Source of the DNA: an uncultured Blautia sp.
Lineage (GTDB): Bacteria; Bacillota; Clostridia; Lachnospirales; Lachnospiraceae
NCBI GenBank assembly: GCA_900542045.1
Contig: UQMI01000014.1
Span: forward strand, 1-64,000
DNA length: 64,000 nucleotides
Reading direction: 5' to 3'
In this document: positions 34,039 to 42,437 of the stretch, in pieces
Layout of the letters: every line of letters begins with the position of its first letter
Position numbering within the stretch: position 1 is the first letter of the stretch
Made by a program: the position numbers and the translations under genes
The notes under the pieces: model-generated
Databases searched by the model: none
The model's input: only the letters and a program-made list of their open reading frames with translations
What the model was told of the DNA's origin: nothing

Positions 34039-34923
34039 CTATTTTCTTTCCAGACGTTTTCGAAAAGGTGCCGCATCCTCTCTGGTCATTGTTTTTCTTT
34101 CCCCCATGGGATATTCCCAGCCCAAAGCCCTGTATTTCGTCCTTCCAGTATCGTGATAGGACATTACCTCCACCCGTTTTACTGACGGGCCAAGTGTTTC
34201 AATAAAATCGGCAATTTTCTCTGTTTCCTCCAACGTATCATTAAATCCCGGGATCAACGGCACACGAATCCAGATCTGACTGTTTGCCTGAACTGACAAC
34301 CGTGTCAGATTTTCCAATATTCTGTCATTATAACAGCCCGTGCCCTTCCAATGCAGCTGCGGCGTCACAGCCTTCAGATCGCAGATCCAGAGATCTGTAT
34401 TTTCCAGCAACCCTTCATAGCTTTCCCAGGAAACATGGGAACAGGTTTCTATGGCTGTGGGAATTTCATCTGCCCGAAGCTGCTGAAGAACTGCTCGCAG
34501 AACTTTTGTCTGCAAAAGAGGTTCTCCCCCGGAAAAAGTCACGCCACCGCCGGAAGCCTTATAAAACTCCCTGTCCCTTCTCACTTTCTGCAGCAGTTCT
34601 TCCTGTTCCATCCAATATCCGGCTATTTCCAGGGCGGCCTGCGGGCAAACAGCAACGCAGTTTCCGCATAACATACATTGCATTCGTTCCAGGATATGTT
34701 TCTCTCCCTGCCATCTGTGAACACCGACCGGACAAACCTCTTCACACAACCTGCAGCCAATACATTTTTCATTATAATATAGAAGATTTTCTTTTGGCTC
34801 CAATGATTCCGGATTGTGACACCATTTACACCGCATGCTGCATCCTTTTAAAAAAACAGTCGTACGGATACCCGGTCCATCCTGCACACTGAAGCGCTGT
34901 ATATCAAATAAATGCAGCTTCAT
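34039..34923 (-). CDS. Glycyl-radical enzyme activating protein (radical SAM)
   Basis: The 294-residue activase has CX3CX2C at Cys28/32/35 (GCSMRCKWC) for the SAM cluster, followed by a two-cluster ferredoxin insert: C54/57/60/64 and C83/86/89/93. FSGGEPLLQ is the GGEP motif. The insert places it with activases of the propanediol dehydratase, CutC and HPAD-type family rather than PflA, which lacks it. It abstracts hydrogen from the partner's glycine to make the glycyl radical. Its start overlaps the glycyl-radical enzyme's stop by 4 nt (ATGA), so the partner is the gene just upstream. Confidence 0.96.
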   Translation of the reverse strand: MKLHLFDIQRFSVQDGPGIRTTVFLKGCSMRCKWCHNPESLEPKENLLYYNEKCIGCRLCEEVCPVGVHRWQGEKHILERMQCMLCGNCVAVCPQAALEIAGYWMEQEELLQKVRRDREFYKASGGGVTFSGGEPLLQTKVLRAVLQQLRADEIPTAIETCSHVSWESYEGLLENTDLWICDLKAVTPQLHWKGTGCYNDRILENLTRLSVQANSQIWIRVPLIPGFNDTLEETEKIADFIETLGPSVKRVEVMSYHDTGRTKYRALGWEYPMGERKTMTREDAAPFRKRLERK

Positions 34924-37193
34924 TTACCCGTTTCCATTTCATATCGCTCAATCATGTCTTTTTGCACTTCCCGCAGCATATCTGTAAAATAAATGCTGAA
35001 TCCGCCTTTTCGCACAATTACATGCGGATATTCTTCCGGATTTTTGTACGCTTTCTTCAGCAGTTCCAGACTGACACTGTTGACCTGTACCTGCATACCG
35101 CCGCTTTGAAAATAGACCTTCAGAAGATCCTGAAATTTTCTTCTGCCTTCTTCCTCTTCCAGCAGATTCTGCGGTACATAAATATCAATGGGTACACCTC
35201 CGCTGAAACGGAACTGAGGAATTTTCAAAGCAGACACGATCAGATCTGTAGGTGTGTTCTTAATCGCCTGCATCACCGGCCCTGCATTTTTTCCAAATGC
35301 CTCTCCATCTCTTCTGGAGTCCAGAGATGCATAAACACACTGTCCGAACTGCACATTTGCATCAATAGTATGACAAGTGGGCAGATAGCGGATGTTGCCG
35401 CAATAACAGGACTCGCAGGAATCAGCCAGAGCCCCCAGAACAAACTGAACCATTGCATCTGCTTCGTCGCTTCCGTCTGCATACTTTCTGCAGCGGCGAA
35501 GTTTGGAAAATATCTGCACATATTTTTTCTCGCCTTCATAATTATGCGCAGCCGCTTCCAAAATTTCGGAAATCGTATATTCTCTCTTCTGAAACACCAA
35601 TTCCTCTATGGCGCTCAAAGCATCCGCCCCGTGGGCAAACCCCATAGCTAATACCGTTACATTATGGTAAGCGGCTCCCCGTCCCTGTCGGATTTCTTCC
35701 CAGTTTCCTTTGTCCACCAGTGATTTTGCTTCCTGACCCAAAGCATGAAGCGCTCCATGAGCTCTGTCTCTTCCATAAGCAATACAGTCATCCAACAGCA
35801 TGGACAAAAACGGATTGGGACGGTTCCAGGCAGTCCAGGCAGCCCGCACCATGTTTTCATGGGCCACGTATCTGACAAGAGCTTCTGTATAGGCTCCATA
35901 AGCTTCTTTGATCCGTTCCATGGAATCCGGGATCACCGGATCTACCTGAGACACATAGCGCTGTACAGTCTCCGGCAATACTCCGTGCAAGGGCTTTCCT
36001 CCATTGACAGCCAGCTCCAAAGGCAGATTCATGTTCAGGCAGCAGCCCCACATATCCGCCAGTTCCCTTCCCACTACTACCATACCCATACAGCTGTTTA
36101 CTGCGTACCCTTCTCTCCTGTCCATTCCCCGATATTCCATGGCTCTCAGGCAGGCCTTCTCACCATAAAATGTAGGCTGGCCAATCTCAAACAAGGTCTT
36201 ATCCACCAGCTTTTCATAAGCATCGTCATCTTCTCCCATCCGTGCAGCAATGATCGGTGAACGGAGCCGGACACTTTTTTCCACTTCCAGAAGCAGTTCT
36301 GTGGTTTCATTCCAGTCCGGTCCCAGATTCAGCGCGCAGGAGCCATCCCCGTAGGAATCAAACAGCCGGAAGAACTCTTCCAGAAGACTTTTCGCCTCTT
36401 CCCTGGTATGCCCGTCACGCAGCCATTTCATATAATAAGGATGGAGATACTGATCCATGCGTCCGAAAGAAACCGAAGCCCATGACCGCTCCGAAGCGGG
36501 AAGTACCGTATGGATCATCCACATGGACTGTATTGCCTCGAAAAGGTCTTCTGCCGGTTCATAGGGCACTCTCTGCAAAGAACGGATCATCCGTTCCAGC
36601 TGATACTGCCTTTCACTGCTCGTTGCCCTGCACAGCTGTTCCTGCGCCAGACGAATATATCTGTCTTCATACTCCCGGACAGCCTGTATTGTTTTTTTCA
36701 TCGCATGCAGGTATATTTTTCCATATTCATCCAAAGGCTGCTGCAGCCGCCTGTCAATTCGCCGTTCATAATCCTTCAGCCCGTACTTTAGTACCCGCTC
36801 ATAATCCGCACAGGTATGGGAAGGAGTATAGATTCCAAACAACAGATATCTGCCGCTGGCAATTTCTTCATTCTCATCATGCAGTCTGTACTCCTCACTT
36901 CCGCCATATTCCTGGGAATCTGCCTCTTTGACAGCATTCAGCAGAGAAGCTTCTGCAAACGCAGGGCCATAATTTCCGGCAATCGTATCCGTTTCCCGAA
37001 TCCCAATGGGAAGCAGCATCAGCGCCTCCCGCAGAATCTCCACCTCTCTGTCTGGATTATCCAGGTATTTTCCCTCTTCTGTCACTATTTTTCTGGCCAG
37101 GTTTGTTGTCATCCCTTCCGGCGGATATGTAATAGACTTCATAAAGTCCTCCAGATTGAACCGGGGAATTTTTTCGCCGCTGATATCTGTCAT
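34920..37193 (-). CDS. Divergent glycyl-radical enzyme (pyruvate formate-lyase-like), substrate unknown
   Basis: The 757-residue protein has the PFL/GRE barrel: FGRMDQYLHPYY near residue 243, the Cys loop AVNSCMGM with the thiyl candidate Cys368, and a C-terminal glycyl loop VRKGGFSIYF with Gly731 (family pattern RVxGYSAxF). The usual eliminase motif GCVE reads SCMG here, so the Glu that serves as base in CutC-, diol- and hydroxyproline-dehydratases is missing. It also lacks the Cys-Cys pair of PFL; a WGCC pair lies 15 residues on. It therefore fits no characterised class I can name. The activase follows with a 4-nt overlap. No transporter or microcompartment gene is adjacent. Confidence 0.9.
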   Translation of the reverse strand: MTDISGEKIPRFNLEDFMKSITYPPEGMTTNLARKIVTEEGKYLDNPDREVEILREALMLLPIGIRETDTIAGNYGPAFAEASLLNAVKEADSQEYGGSEEYRLHDENEEIASGRYLLFGIYTPSHTCADYERVLKYGLKDYERRIDRRLQQPLDEYGKIYLHAMKKTIQAVREYEDRYIRLAQEQLCRATSSERQYQLERMIRSLQRVPYEPAEDLFEAIQSMWMIHTVLPASERSWASVSFGRMDQYLHPYYMKWLRDGHTREEAKSLLEEFFRLFDSYGDGSCALNLGPDWNETTELLLEVEKSVRLRSPIIAARMGEDDDAYEKLVDKTLFEIGQPTFYGEKACLRAMEYRGMDRREGYAVNSCMGMVVVGRELADMWGCCLNMNLPLELAVNGGKPLHGVLPETVQRYVSQVDPVIPDSMERIKEAYGAYTEALVRYVAHENMVRAAWTAWNRPNPFLSMLLDDCIAYGRDRAHGALHALGQEAKSLVDKGNWEEIRQGRGAAYHNVTVLAMGFAHGADALSAIEELVFQKREYTISEILEAAAHNYEGEKKYVQIFSKLRRCRKYADGSDEADAMVQFVLGALADSCESCYCGNIRYLPTCHTIDANVQFGQCVYASLDSRRDGEAFGKNAGPVMQAIKNTPTDLIVSALKIPQFRFSGGVPIDIYVPQNLLEEEEGRRKFQDLLKVYFQSGGMQVQVNSVSLELLKKAYKNPEEYPHVIVRKGGFSIYFTDMLREVQKDMIERYEMETGK

Positions 37194-37384
37194 GCTTCAC
37201 ACTCCCTTTCCATTTTAACTCACTGTCTTTTTGTCAGAACACCTTATTCAGGGCTGATTCTTTTCCAATCTGTTTCTATTTTCCACAATACATCCGGAAA
37301 ACGCCACTCAAATTCTTCTAATCTTCTTTTAAAAACCGTGAATTATTTTTCGAAAATCTGAAGACATCTTTTTGCTTTTCTCGT

Positions 37385-37390
37385 TATAAT
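37385..37390 (+). promoter_or_regulatory. -10-like element before the sigma-factor operon
   Basis: TATAAT (37385-37390) stands 3 nt before the first in-frame ATG of the sigma gene. If it is the -10 box, the transcript starts near that ATG and the ATG is unlikely to be used. No clear -35 is seen at 17 bp; TTGCTT lies 10-16 bp upstream. Confidence 0.4.
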
Positions 37391-37392
37391 AG

Positions 37393-37986
37393 ATGAACAG
37401 ATCAGAAGATCTGATTCTCACACTGGAGAGGGGGTGCTTATTTATCAATACGGAACAGCAGTTTGAACATCTATTGAACACGTATCAGAATCTGGTTTTT
37501 ACCATCTGTTACCGACTGACCGGAAGCTATTTCGACGCAGAGGACCTGGCACAGGATACATTTCTCTCAGCCTATAAGCACCTCCCTTATTTCGACGGGA
37601 AGAATGAAAAAGCATGGCTGTCACGTATTGCAACTAATAAAGCCATTGACTTTCTCAAACAGGCAGGCAGACGGTCCTTCGCCACAGAAGATACTTACTT
37701 TGCAGATCTGCCAGCCCCCTCCCGGACTTCCCCGGAAGAAAGTTATCTGGAACAGGAAGTACAGGAACGGCTGAAAGCACAATGTGAGATGCTCAAGGAA
37801 CCTTATCGGGAGATCGCTCTTCTCTACTTTTATGAAGAGAAATCCGTAGCAGAAATCTCCGCACAGATTGGCCGTAATTCGAAGACTGTGCAGACACAGG
37901 TTTACCGGGCAAAAGCAATGCTGAAAAAATCATACGAAAAGGAGGGCATTGGAAATGGCAAAAAACAATTACATTCATCCGGATGA
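37393..37986 (+). CDS. ECF-type RNA polymerase sigma factor
   Basis: The protein has sigma region 2 (FEHLLNTYQNLVFTICYRLTGSYFDAEDLAQDTFLSAY) and region 4 (EMLKEPYREIALLYFYEEKSVAEISAQIGRNSKTVQTQVYRAKAML), typical of ECF factors of about 180 residues. The start is unclear. The ATG at 37393 directly follows TATAAT; a strong GGAGAGGGGG at 37424-37433 has no in-frame ATG, GTG or TTG behind it, only GTG in another frame, so a non-standard start (ATC/ATT near 37442) or a small indel is possible. The 3' end overlaps the anti-sigma gene by 32 nt. Confidence 0.9.
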   Translation: MNRSEDLILTLERGCLFINTEQQFEHLLNTYQNLVFTICYRLTGSYFDAEDLAQDTFLSAYKHLPYFDGKNEKAWLSRIATNKAIDFLKQAGRRSFATEDTYFADLPAPSRTSPEESYLEQEVQERLKAQCEMLKEPYREIALLYFYEEKSVAEISAQIGRNSKTVQTQVYRAKAMLKKSYEKEGIGNGKKQLHSSG

Positions 37987-38470
37987 TGAAACGTTGCGGG
38001 AACAGCTAAACCGAATTTATCAGGACCCCGGCCATTCTTCCGATCTGGACTTCCTGGAACATATCAGCCGCTGCAGCTACTGCGCAGACAGGATGGCCAG
38101 CCAGATGGAAGCCGACGGACTGCTGCGGGCTCCCAGGGATCTGAAAGCTTCCGTACTGCAGGAGACTCAGAATCTCCGTTTCCAGACCGAACTGATGATC
38201 CACAGAACTTCTGCCAGGATGCAGTTTCTCTTTTACAGCCTGCGTGTAGGCGGCGCCATGCTGGGTGCTCTGGTAATCCTGTTCCTGGGCGGCATCACCT
38301 TTTCACTGAATTCCGGGCAGACTTCCGCTCCTGGTTTCCAGCAGGAACCGCCAAAACAGGAGCAGTTTTCCATTTCTCAGAAGCTTGGAGAGGGTTCCGC
38401 TTACATTAATCAGATTTTAAAGGATTTTTCCAATCAATTCATTCATATGGAGGGTATTGACAATGACTAA
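37955..38470 (+). CDS. Anti-sigma factor-like membrane protein
   Basis: The ATG at 37955 lies 8 nt after GGAGGG; 171 residues. The N-terminal part carries LEHISRCSYCADRM, a His-X3-Cys-X2-Cys zinc-binding anti-sigma (ZAS) pattern near residues 32-39. One transmembrane helix (about 85-110, GGAMLGALVILFLGGITF) follows, then an extracytoplasmic tail of about 60 residues. It overlaps the sigma gene by 32 nt, so it is very likely its membrane-bound antagonist, releasing the sigma factor upon an envelope signal. The extracytoplasmic tail has no domain I recognise. Confidence 0.85.
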   Translation: MAKNNYIHPDDETLREQLNRIYQDPGHSSDLDFLEHISRCSYCADRMASQMEADGLLRAPRDLKASVLQETQNLRFQTELMIHRTSARMQFLFYSLRVGGAMLGALVILFLGGITFSLNSGQTSAPGFQQEPPKQEQFSISQKLGEGSAYINQILKDFSNQFIHMEGIDND

Positions 38471-39140
38471 CAAAAAAAGCAGATTCTGGACATTTATTTT
38501 TTCCATGATCCCTGGAGCCGGCGAAATGTATATGGGGTTTTTCAAACACGGCATCAGTGTCATGGCTCTGTTCTGGCTGATCGTAGCCATAGCAACTTTC
38601 ATCAATCTGGGAGCGCTGATCTTCCTGCTTCCCATCATCTGGTTTTACAGTTTTTTCTATGTACACAATCTGAAAAACCTGCCCGATGAAGAATTTTACG
38701 CTATCGAAGATGACTATATCTTCCCACTGAAAAACACCAGCTACAGCAATGTCGGCGCAGATGTTCTGCTGAAAAAATACAAAAAGCCTCTGGCTATTGT
38801 TCTCATCGTGATCGGTGCCAGCATTCTGTGGGATAACCTGATCGGATTCATCGGTTATCTGCTCCCGAACTATCTGTACCAGGCTTTCTGGAATCTGACC
38901 TATCGTGTCCCCCAGACTGTCATCGGAGGCCTGATCCTGGTATTTGGAATTTATCTGATCATTGGCAAGAAAAAAGAGCTGGAGCAGGAAAATGTTTCCG
39001 ACAATTATGAAGAACCGGACTCCTATATGGATCATTTCGGCTATCAGAAAGATGCCGGCTCCTTCCAGGATATGGCTGATGACCAGACGCAGCCCCAGCA
39101 TCCCGCTCTGTCCGATCACGGAAAGGAGGAAGAAATATGA
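38463..39140 (+). CDS. Polytopic membrane protein of the sigma-factor operon
   Basis: ATG at 38463, 8 nt after GGAGGG; 225 residues. It starts with a short basic segment and FWTFIFSMIPGAGEMYMGFFKHG, a TM2-domain-like amphipathic/hydrophobic start, then helices at about 30-65, 110-135 and 150-165 and an acidic cytoplasmic tail (EEPDSYMDHF...QPQHP). Four to five helices are expected. I do not recognise a characterised family. It overlaps the anti-sigma gene by 8 nt and the next gene by 4 nt, so it belongs to the same signalling operon, likely as an envelope sensor or target. Confidence 0.8.
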   Translation: MTNKKSRFWTFIFSMIPGAGEMYMGFFKHGISVMALFWLIVAIATFINLGALIFLLPIIWFYSFFYVHNLKNLPDEEFYAIEDDYIFPLKNTSYSNVGADVLLKKYKKPLAIVLIVIGASILWDNLIGFIGYLLPNYLYQAFWNLTYRVPQTVIGGLILVFGIYLIIGKKKELEQENVSDNYEEPDSYMDHFGYQKDAGSFQDMADDQTQPQHPALSDHGKEEEI

Positions 39141-39442
39141 GAACCCACCGGGTGGGCACCATTACCTTCGGATGCGTATTGATCCTATTCGGCATCCTGT
39201 TTATCATCCACATGTTCGTGCCATCACTGACTTACGACCTGATCTTCCGGCTGTGGCCCTGCATGTTCATCCTGCTGGGAATCGAGGTACTTCTGTCCAA
39301 TGTGAAGCTGAAAAACACCACTTTTGTCTATGATAAGACTTCTATCTTTCTTCTGATCATACTGACTTTCTTTACGATCATCATGGCATGGGTGGAGACG
39401 GCAATGAATTATCAGCAGGTATACTGGCAGCTTCATTTTTGA
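39137..39442 (+). CDS. Small membrane protein (LiaI/LiaF-like TM region)
   Basis: The 101-residue protein has three to four hydrophobic helices (about 8-28, 35-52, 68-88) and the pattern RVGTITFGCVLILFGILFI ... LIFRLWPCMFILLGIEVLLS that recurs in LiaI-LiaF-like and DUF5668-type proteins, where RLWP(L/C) is characteristic. No catalytic residue is visible. It overlaps the upstream gene by 4 nt and ends the operon. Its place in a sigma/anti-sigma operon points to envelope-stress sensing, by analogy with LiaF; that is inference. Confidence 0.75.
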   Translation: MRTHRVGTITFGCVLILFGILFIIHMFVPSLTYDLIFRLWPCMFILLGIEVLLSNVKLKNTTFVYDKTSIFLLIILTFFTIIMAWVETAMNYQQVYWQLHF

Positions 39443-39503
39443 TCCTGCAGCCAGATAGTTTCACTTTCCTTTAATAAGAATCATGGTTTCAAAAGATACC
39501 ATA

Positions 39504-39556
39504 CAAAAAAGGCCCTGCAGCGATCCGGTTTTCCCGGAAGGCAGGACCTTTTTTAT
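39504..39556 (+). terminator. Terminator of the sigma-factor operon
   Basis: AAGGCCCTGC pairs with GCAGGACCTT around a CCGG-containing loop and is followed by TTTTATTTTG about 65-110 nt after the last stop codon. Confidence 0.85.
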
Positions 39557-39571
39557 TTTGCCTGGATTCTT

Positions 39572-39634
39572 TCTCATATTCCGGCAGATCCCCTGGGCAG
39601 TTATCCATCTCTGTGCAGACACAGGCGGATCCTG
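39572..39634. repeat. Palindromic repeat family B, copy 2 (diverged)
   Basis: CTCATATTCCGGCAGATCCC, then CAGTTATCCATCTCTGTGCA, match copy 1 at 29228 in order and spacing. The arms ATCC...CTGTG and CACAG...GGAT still pair, but the outer arm has decayed. Confidence 0.75.
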
Positions 39635-39653
39635 ATATTTTTGCCCCGGCGTC

Positions 39654-40160
39654 CTATGAGACAAGAAATCCGGCGTTTTTCAGTTCTTCTTCAATCAGCT
39701 GCAAAGTCTTTTCCGAATCAGCCGATACCGTATGATAGTGATAACCGGAAGTCAGGTTCTTCAGCGGACTGGACTTCCCGGCGCCAATATCTTCCACCAG
39801 CTCTCTGACCTGCTTTCTGGAACGGATATTCAGAGGAGCCTGAAGCTGTCCGTACACGCCATGACGAACAAATACATCTTCTGCAACACCTCCGCAGTCC
39901 ACGATCACATTCAGTTCTTTCTCAATGTCTTTGTCGGTGTGATACACATAAAAAACCCGCGACACCTGCACAGGCGTACGGCAGATATACCCCCGGTTGG
40001 TGGAGATGATATCATAATCTGCCGCGCGCAAAAGAGCCACATCCTGTACGATCACCTGGCGGCTTACGGAAAACCGTTTTGCAAGAACCGCACCGGAGAC
40101 CGGGCCGGAATTTTCCTGTATGGCCTTTAGAATTTCCTTTCTGCGCTCATTTCCACTCAT
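39654..40160 (-). CDS. niaR: NAD biosynthesis repressor NiaR (YrxA-like)
   Basis: Starting at the ATG at 40160 (MSGNERRKEIL) the protein has 168 residues: an HTH_11 winged helix (about 5-60, VSGAVLAKRFSVSRQVIVQDVALL) and a 3H domain with three conserved histidines: VFYVYHTD, FVRHGVYGQL and SGYHYHTV. NiaR binds nicotinic acid and represses nad genes in Firmicutes. It lies downstream of nadC with 61 bp between, on the same strand, and its probable operator is in front of nadA (43442-43467). The 3H histidines bind a divalent metal; all are intact. Confidence 0.93.
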   Translation of the reverse strand: MSGNERRKEILKAIQENSGPVSGAVLAKRFSVSRQVIVQDVALLRAADYDIISTNRGYICRTPVQVSRVFYVYHTDKDIEKELNVIVDCGGVAEDVFVRHGVYGQLQAPLNIRSRKQVRELVEDIGAGKSSPLKNLTSGYHYHTVSADSEKTLQLIEEELKNAGFLVS

Positions 40161-40221
40161 ATCCTGTGATTCCTTTCCTGTAAAGATCCGTCTCACACTG
40201 CCTGTTGTTTACAGACCGGCT

Positions 40222-41073
40222 TCAGACGGCGTGAAGATTTTTCATGGAAATATCCAGGATCGGAGCCGAATGGGTCAGCGCTCCGCTGGAAATATAATCC
40301 ACGCCGATGGATGTCAGTCTCTCGATGTTTTCTTTTGTCACATTGCCGGAACACTCTGTTTCCGCACGGCTGCCGATCATCTCCACGGCCTTCCGCATCA
40401 TATCCGGGCTCATGTTGTCCAGCATGATGATATCCGCCCCTGCATCCAGAGCCTCCTGCACCATGTCCAGATTCTCCACTTCCACTTCGATCTTCCGCAC
40501 AAAAGGCGCATATTCTCTGGCCATGCGCACAGCTTCCTTCACGCTGCCGGCTGCTCCGATATGATTGTCCTTCAGCAAAATGCCGTCGGACAGATTGTAA
40601 CGGTGGTTATAGCCGCCTCCCACTTTTACCGCATATTTCTCAAAAATCCGCATATTCGGCGTGGTCTTTCTGGTATCCAGCAGCTTTGTGCCGGTGCCTT
40701 CCAGAAGATCTGCGATCTTTCTGGTATAGGTGGCGATGCCGCTCATTCTCTGCAGATAATTCAGCGCCACTCTTTCCCCGGACAGCAGCACGCGGATATC
40801 TCCGGTCACCAGACCCATCAGCTGTCCGTTATGCACTTTGTCTCCGTCTTTTACATAGAATTCCACCTGGGTTTCCCCGTCCAGCAATTCAAACACTCTC
40901 CTGTAAACTGCCAAACCTGCCACAATTCCCTCCTGCTTGCAGATCAGCTGTACCTGTCCTTTCTGATACTCCCGCATCACAGAATTGGTGGTAATATCTT
41001 CACTGGTAATATCTTCCTGCAGGGCCTGTCGGATCAGATGATCTGCCTGCATTTTCATAGTTATTTCATTCAT
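40222..41073 (-). CDS. nadC: Nicotinate-nucleotide pyrophosphorylase (quinolinate phosphoribosyltransferase)
   Basis: The 283-residue enzyme has the N-terminal EDITSEDITTNSV, GERVALNYLQRMSGIATYTR, LLDTRKTTPNMRIFEKYAVKVGGGYNHRYNLSDGILLKDNHI (substrate-binding Arg/His/Lys), and VEVENLDMVQEALDAGADIIMLDNMSP of the phosphate-binding barrel. It converts quinolinate and PRPP to nicotinate mononucleotide and CO2. The start overlaps the nadB stop by 4 nt. Third enzyme of the operon. Confidence 0.97.
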   Translation of the reverse strand: MNEITMKMQADHLIRQALQEDITSEDITTNSVMREYQKGQVQLICKQEGIVAGLAVYRRVFELLDGETQVEFYVKDGDKVHNGQLMGLVTGDIRVLLSGERVALNYLQRMSGIATYTRKIADLLEGTGTKLLDTRKTTPNMRIFEKYAVKVGGGYNHRYNLSDGILLKDNHIGAAGSVKEAVRMAREYAPFVRKIEVEVENLDMVQEALDAGADIIMLDNMSPDMMRKAVEMIGSRAETECSGNVTKENIERLTSIGVDYISSGALTHSAPILDISMKNLHAV

Positions 41074-42416
41074 CCCGCTGTTTCCTTTCTCTGACTGTTG
41101 TCTGTATTCTGTCTGCTTTTCTCCCGGCTTCTGATGATTTCCTGTCGTACCCGTTCTTTATACGTCTCCTGCCAGTGGATTTCCGGGGAAGCCAGCTTTC
41201 TGCTCAGCTCTGCAAACAGCCTGTCATTTTCTTCTTTGTCCCGTCCTTTTTCTTTCTTTTCCATTATAGCAAGGGCCGCACGTTTTGCAAATACCAGACT
41301 TTCCAGAAGGGAATTGCTGGCCAGGCGGTTGGCCCCGTGCACGCCGTTGCAGGCCGTCTCTCCCACTGCAAAAAGATGGCCCATAGAGGTATGGCTGTCC
41401 AGATCCACTTTGATCCCGCCCATGAAATAATGCTGAGCCGGCACCACCGGGATCCACTCCTTAGTCACATCATATCCTTCCCCCAGACAATGCTGATAGA
41501 TATGAGGAAAATGTTTCTTTATGGTGTCTTCTCCCAACACCGTCATATCCAGCCACACATAAGGCTTTTGATCCTTTTCCATCTGCTTGTGTATCTCCCG
41601 GGTAAGCACATCCCGAGGAAGCACTTCATTGGCGAACCGCTCTCCTCTGGCATTATAGAGTTTGGCCCCTTCTCCCCGCACCGACTCTGAGATCAGGAAG
41701 CGCCTCCCCGGAGTCTGGGAATACAGCGTTGTGGGATGGATCTGGACATAATCCACATGCTCCAGCTCCACGCCGTGCTCCAGAGCAACGGCCAGAGCAT
41801 CTCCTGTCAGATGCGGAAAGTTGGTGGAGTGCTCATACAGACCGCCGATGCCCCCGCTGGCCAGGATCGTATAGTCGGCACGAATGGCAATATCTTCTCC
41901 CTCCCGGGTCCGGGCCAGGATCCCCAGGCAGTCATTCTCCGTTTCCAGAAGCTCTGTCATTGTCACATATTCTACCAGCCGGATATTGGGACGTTTTCTG
42001 ACTTCCGCCAGTAACTTGCTGGTAATTTCCTCTCCGGTAATATCTTCATGAAACAGGATCCGCGGTCTGGAATGACACCCTTCTCTGGTGTAATCCAGAT
42101 GACCGTCTTTCATGGCAAATTCCACGCCCCAGTCCATCAGCTCTCCGATGATCTCCCGTGAGGACCGGATCATCACATCCACCGAATCCCGGTTATTTTC
42201 ATAATGTCCGGCCTTCAGGGTATCTTCAAAGAAACTGTCATAATCCCCTTCATCCCGCAGGACGCAGATGCCGCCCTGGGCCAGAAAGGAATCGCTGTTC
42301 TCCAGAGCATCCTTGGTGATCATCAGAATCTGCTGATCTTCCGGCAGATGCAGGGCGGCAAACAGACCGCTGGCACCGGTTCCCACTATTACAATATCTG
42401 TCTCTGTTTTTTTCAT
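41070..42416 (-). CDS. nadB: L-aspartate oxidase
   Basis: The 448-residue flavoenzyme begins with the FAD-binding IVIVGTGASGLFAAL, and has SDSFLAQGGICV, the HSRPRILFHEDITGEEI substrate segment, YTILASGGIGGLYEHSTNFPHLTGDALA, and HYFMGGIKVDL...LFAVGETACNGVHGANRLASNSLLE. It oxidises aspartate to iminoaspartate for NadA. It is somewhat shorter than the E. coli enzyme (540), lacking most of the C-terminal helical domain, as is usual in Clostridia. It sits 21 bp after nadA and overlaps nadC by 4 nt. Confidence 0.97.
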   Translation of the reverse strand: MKKTETDIVIVGTGASGLFAALHLPEDQQILMITKDALENSDSFLAQGGICVLRDEGDYDSFFEDTLKAGHYENNRDSVDVMIRSSREIIGELMDWGVEFAMKDGHLDYTREGCHSRPRILFHEDITGEEITSKLLAEVRKRPNIRLVEYVTMTELLETENDCLGILARTREGEDIAIRADYTILASGGIGGLYEHSTNFPHLTGDALAVALEHGVELEHVDYVQIHPTTLYSQTPGRRFLISESVRGEGAKLYNARGERFANEVLPRDVLTREIHKQMEKDQKPYVWLDMTVLGEDTIKKHFPHIYQHCLGEGYDVTKEWIPVVPAQHYFMGGIKVDLDSHTSMGHLFAVGETACNGVHGANRLASNSLLESLVFAKRAALAIMEKKEKGRDKEENDRLFAELSRKLASPEIHWQETYKERVRQEIIRSREKSRQNTDNSQRKETAG

Positions 42417-42437
42417 TATTTCTCACACATCTTTCTC

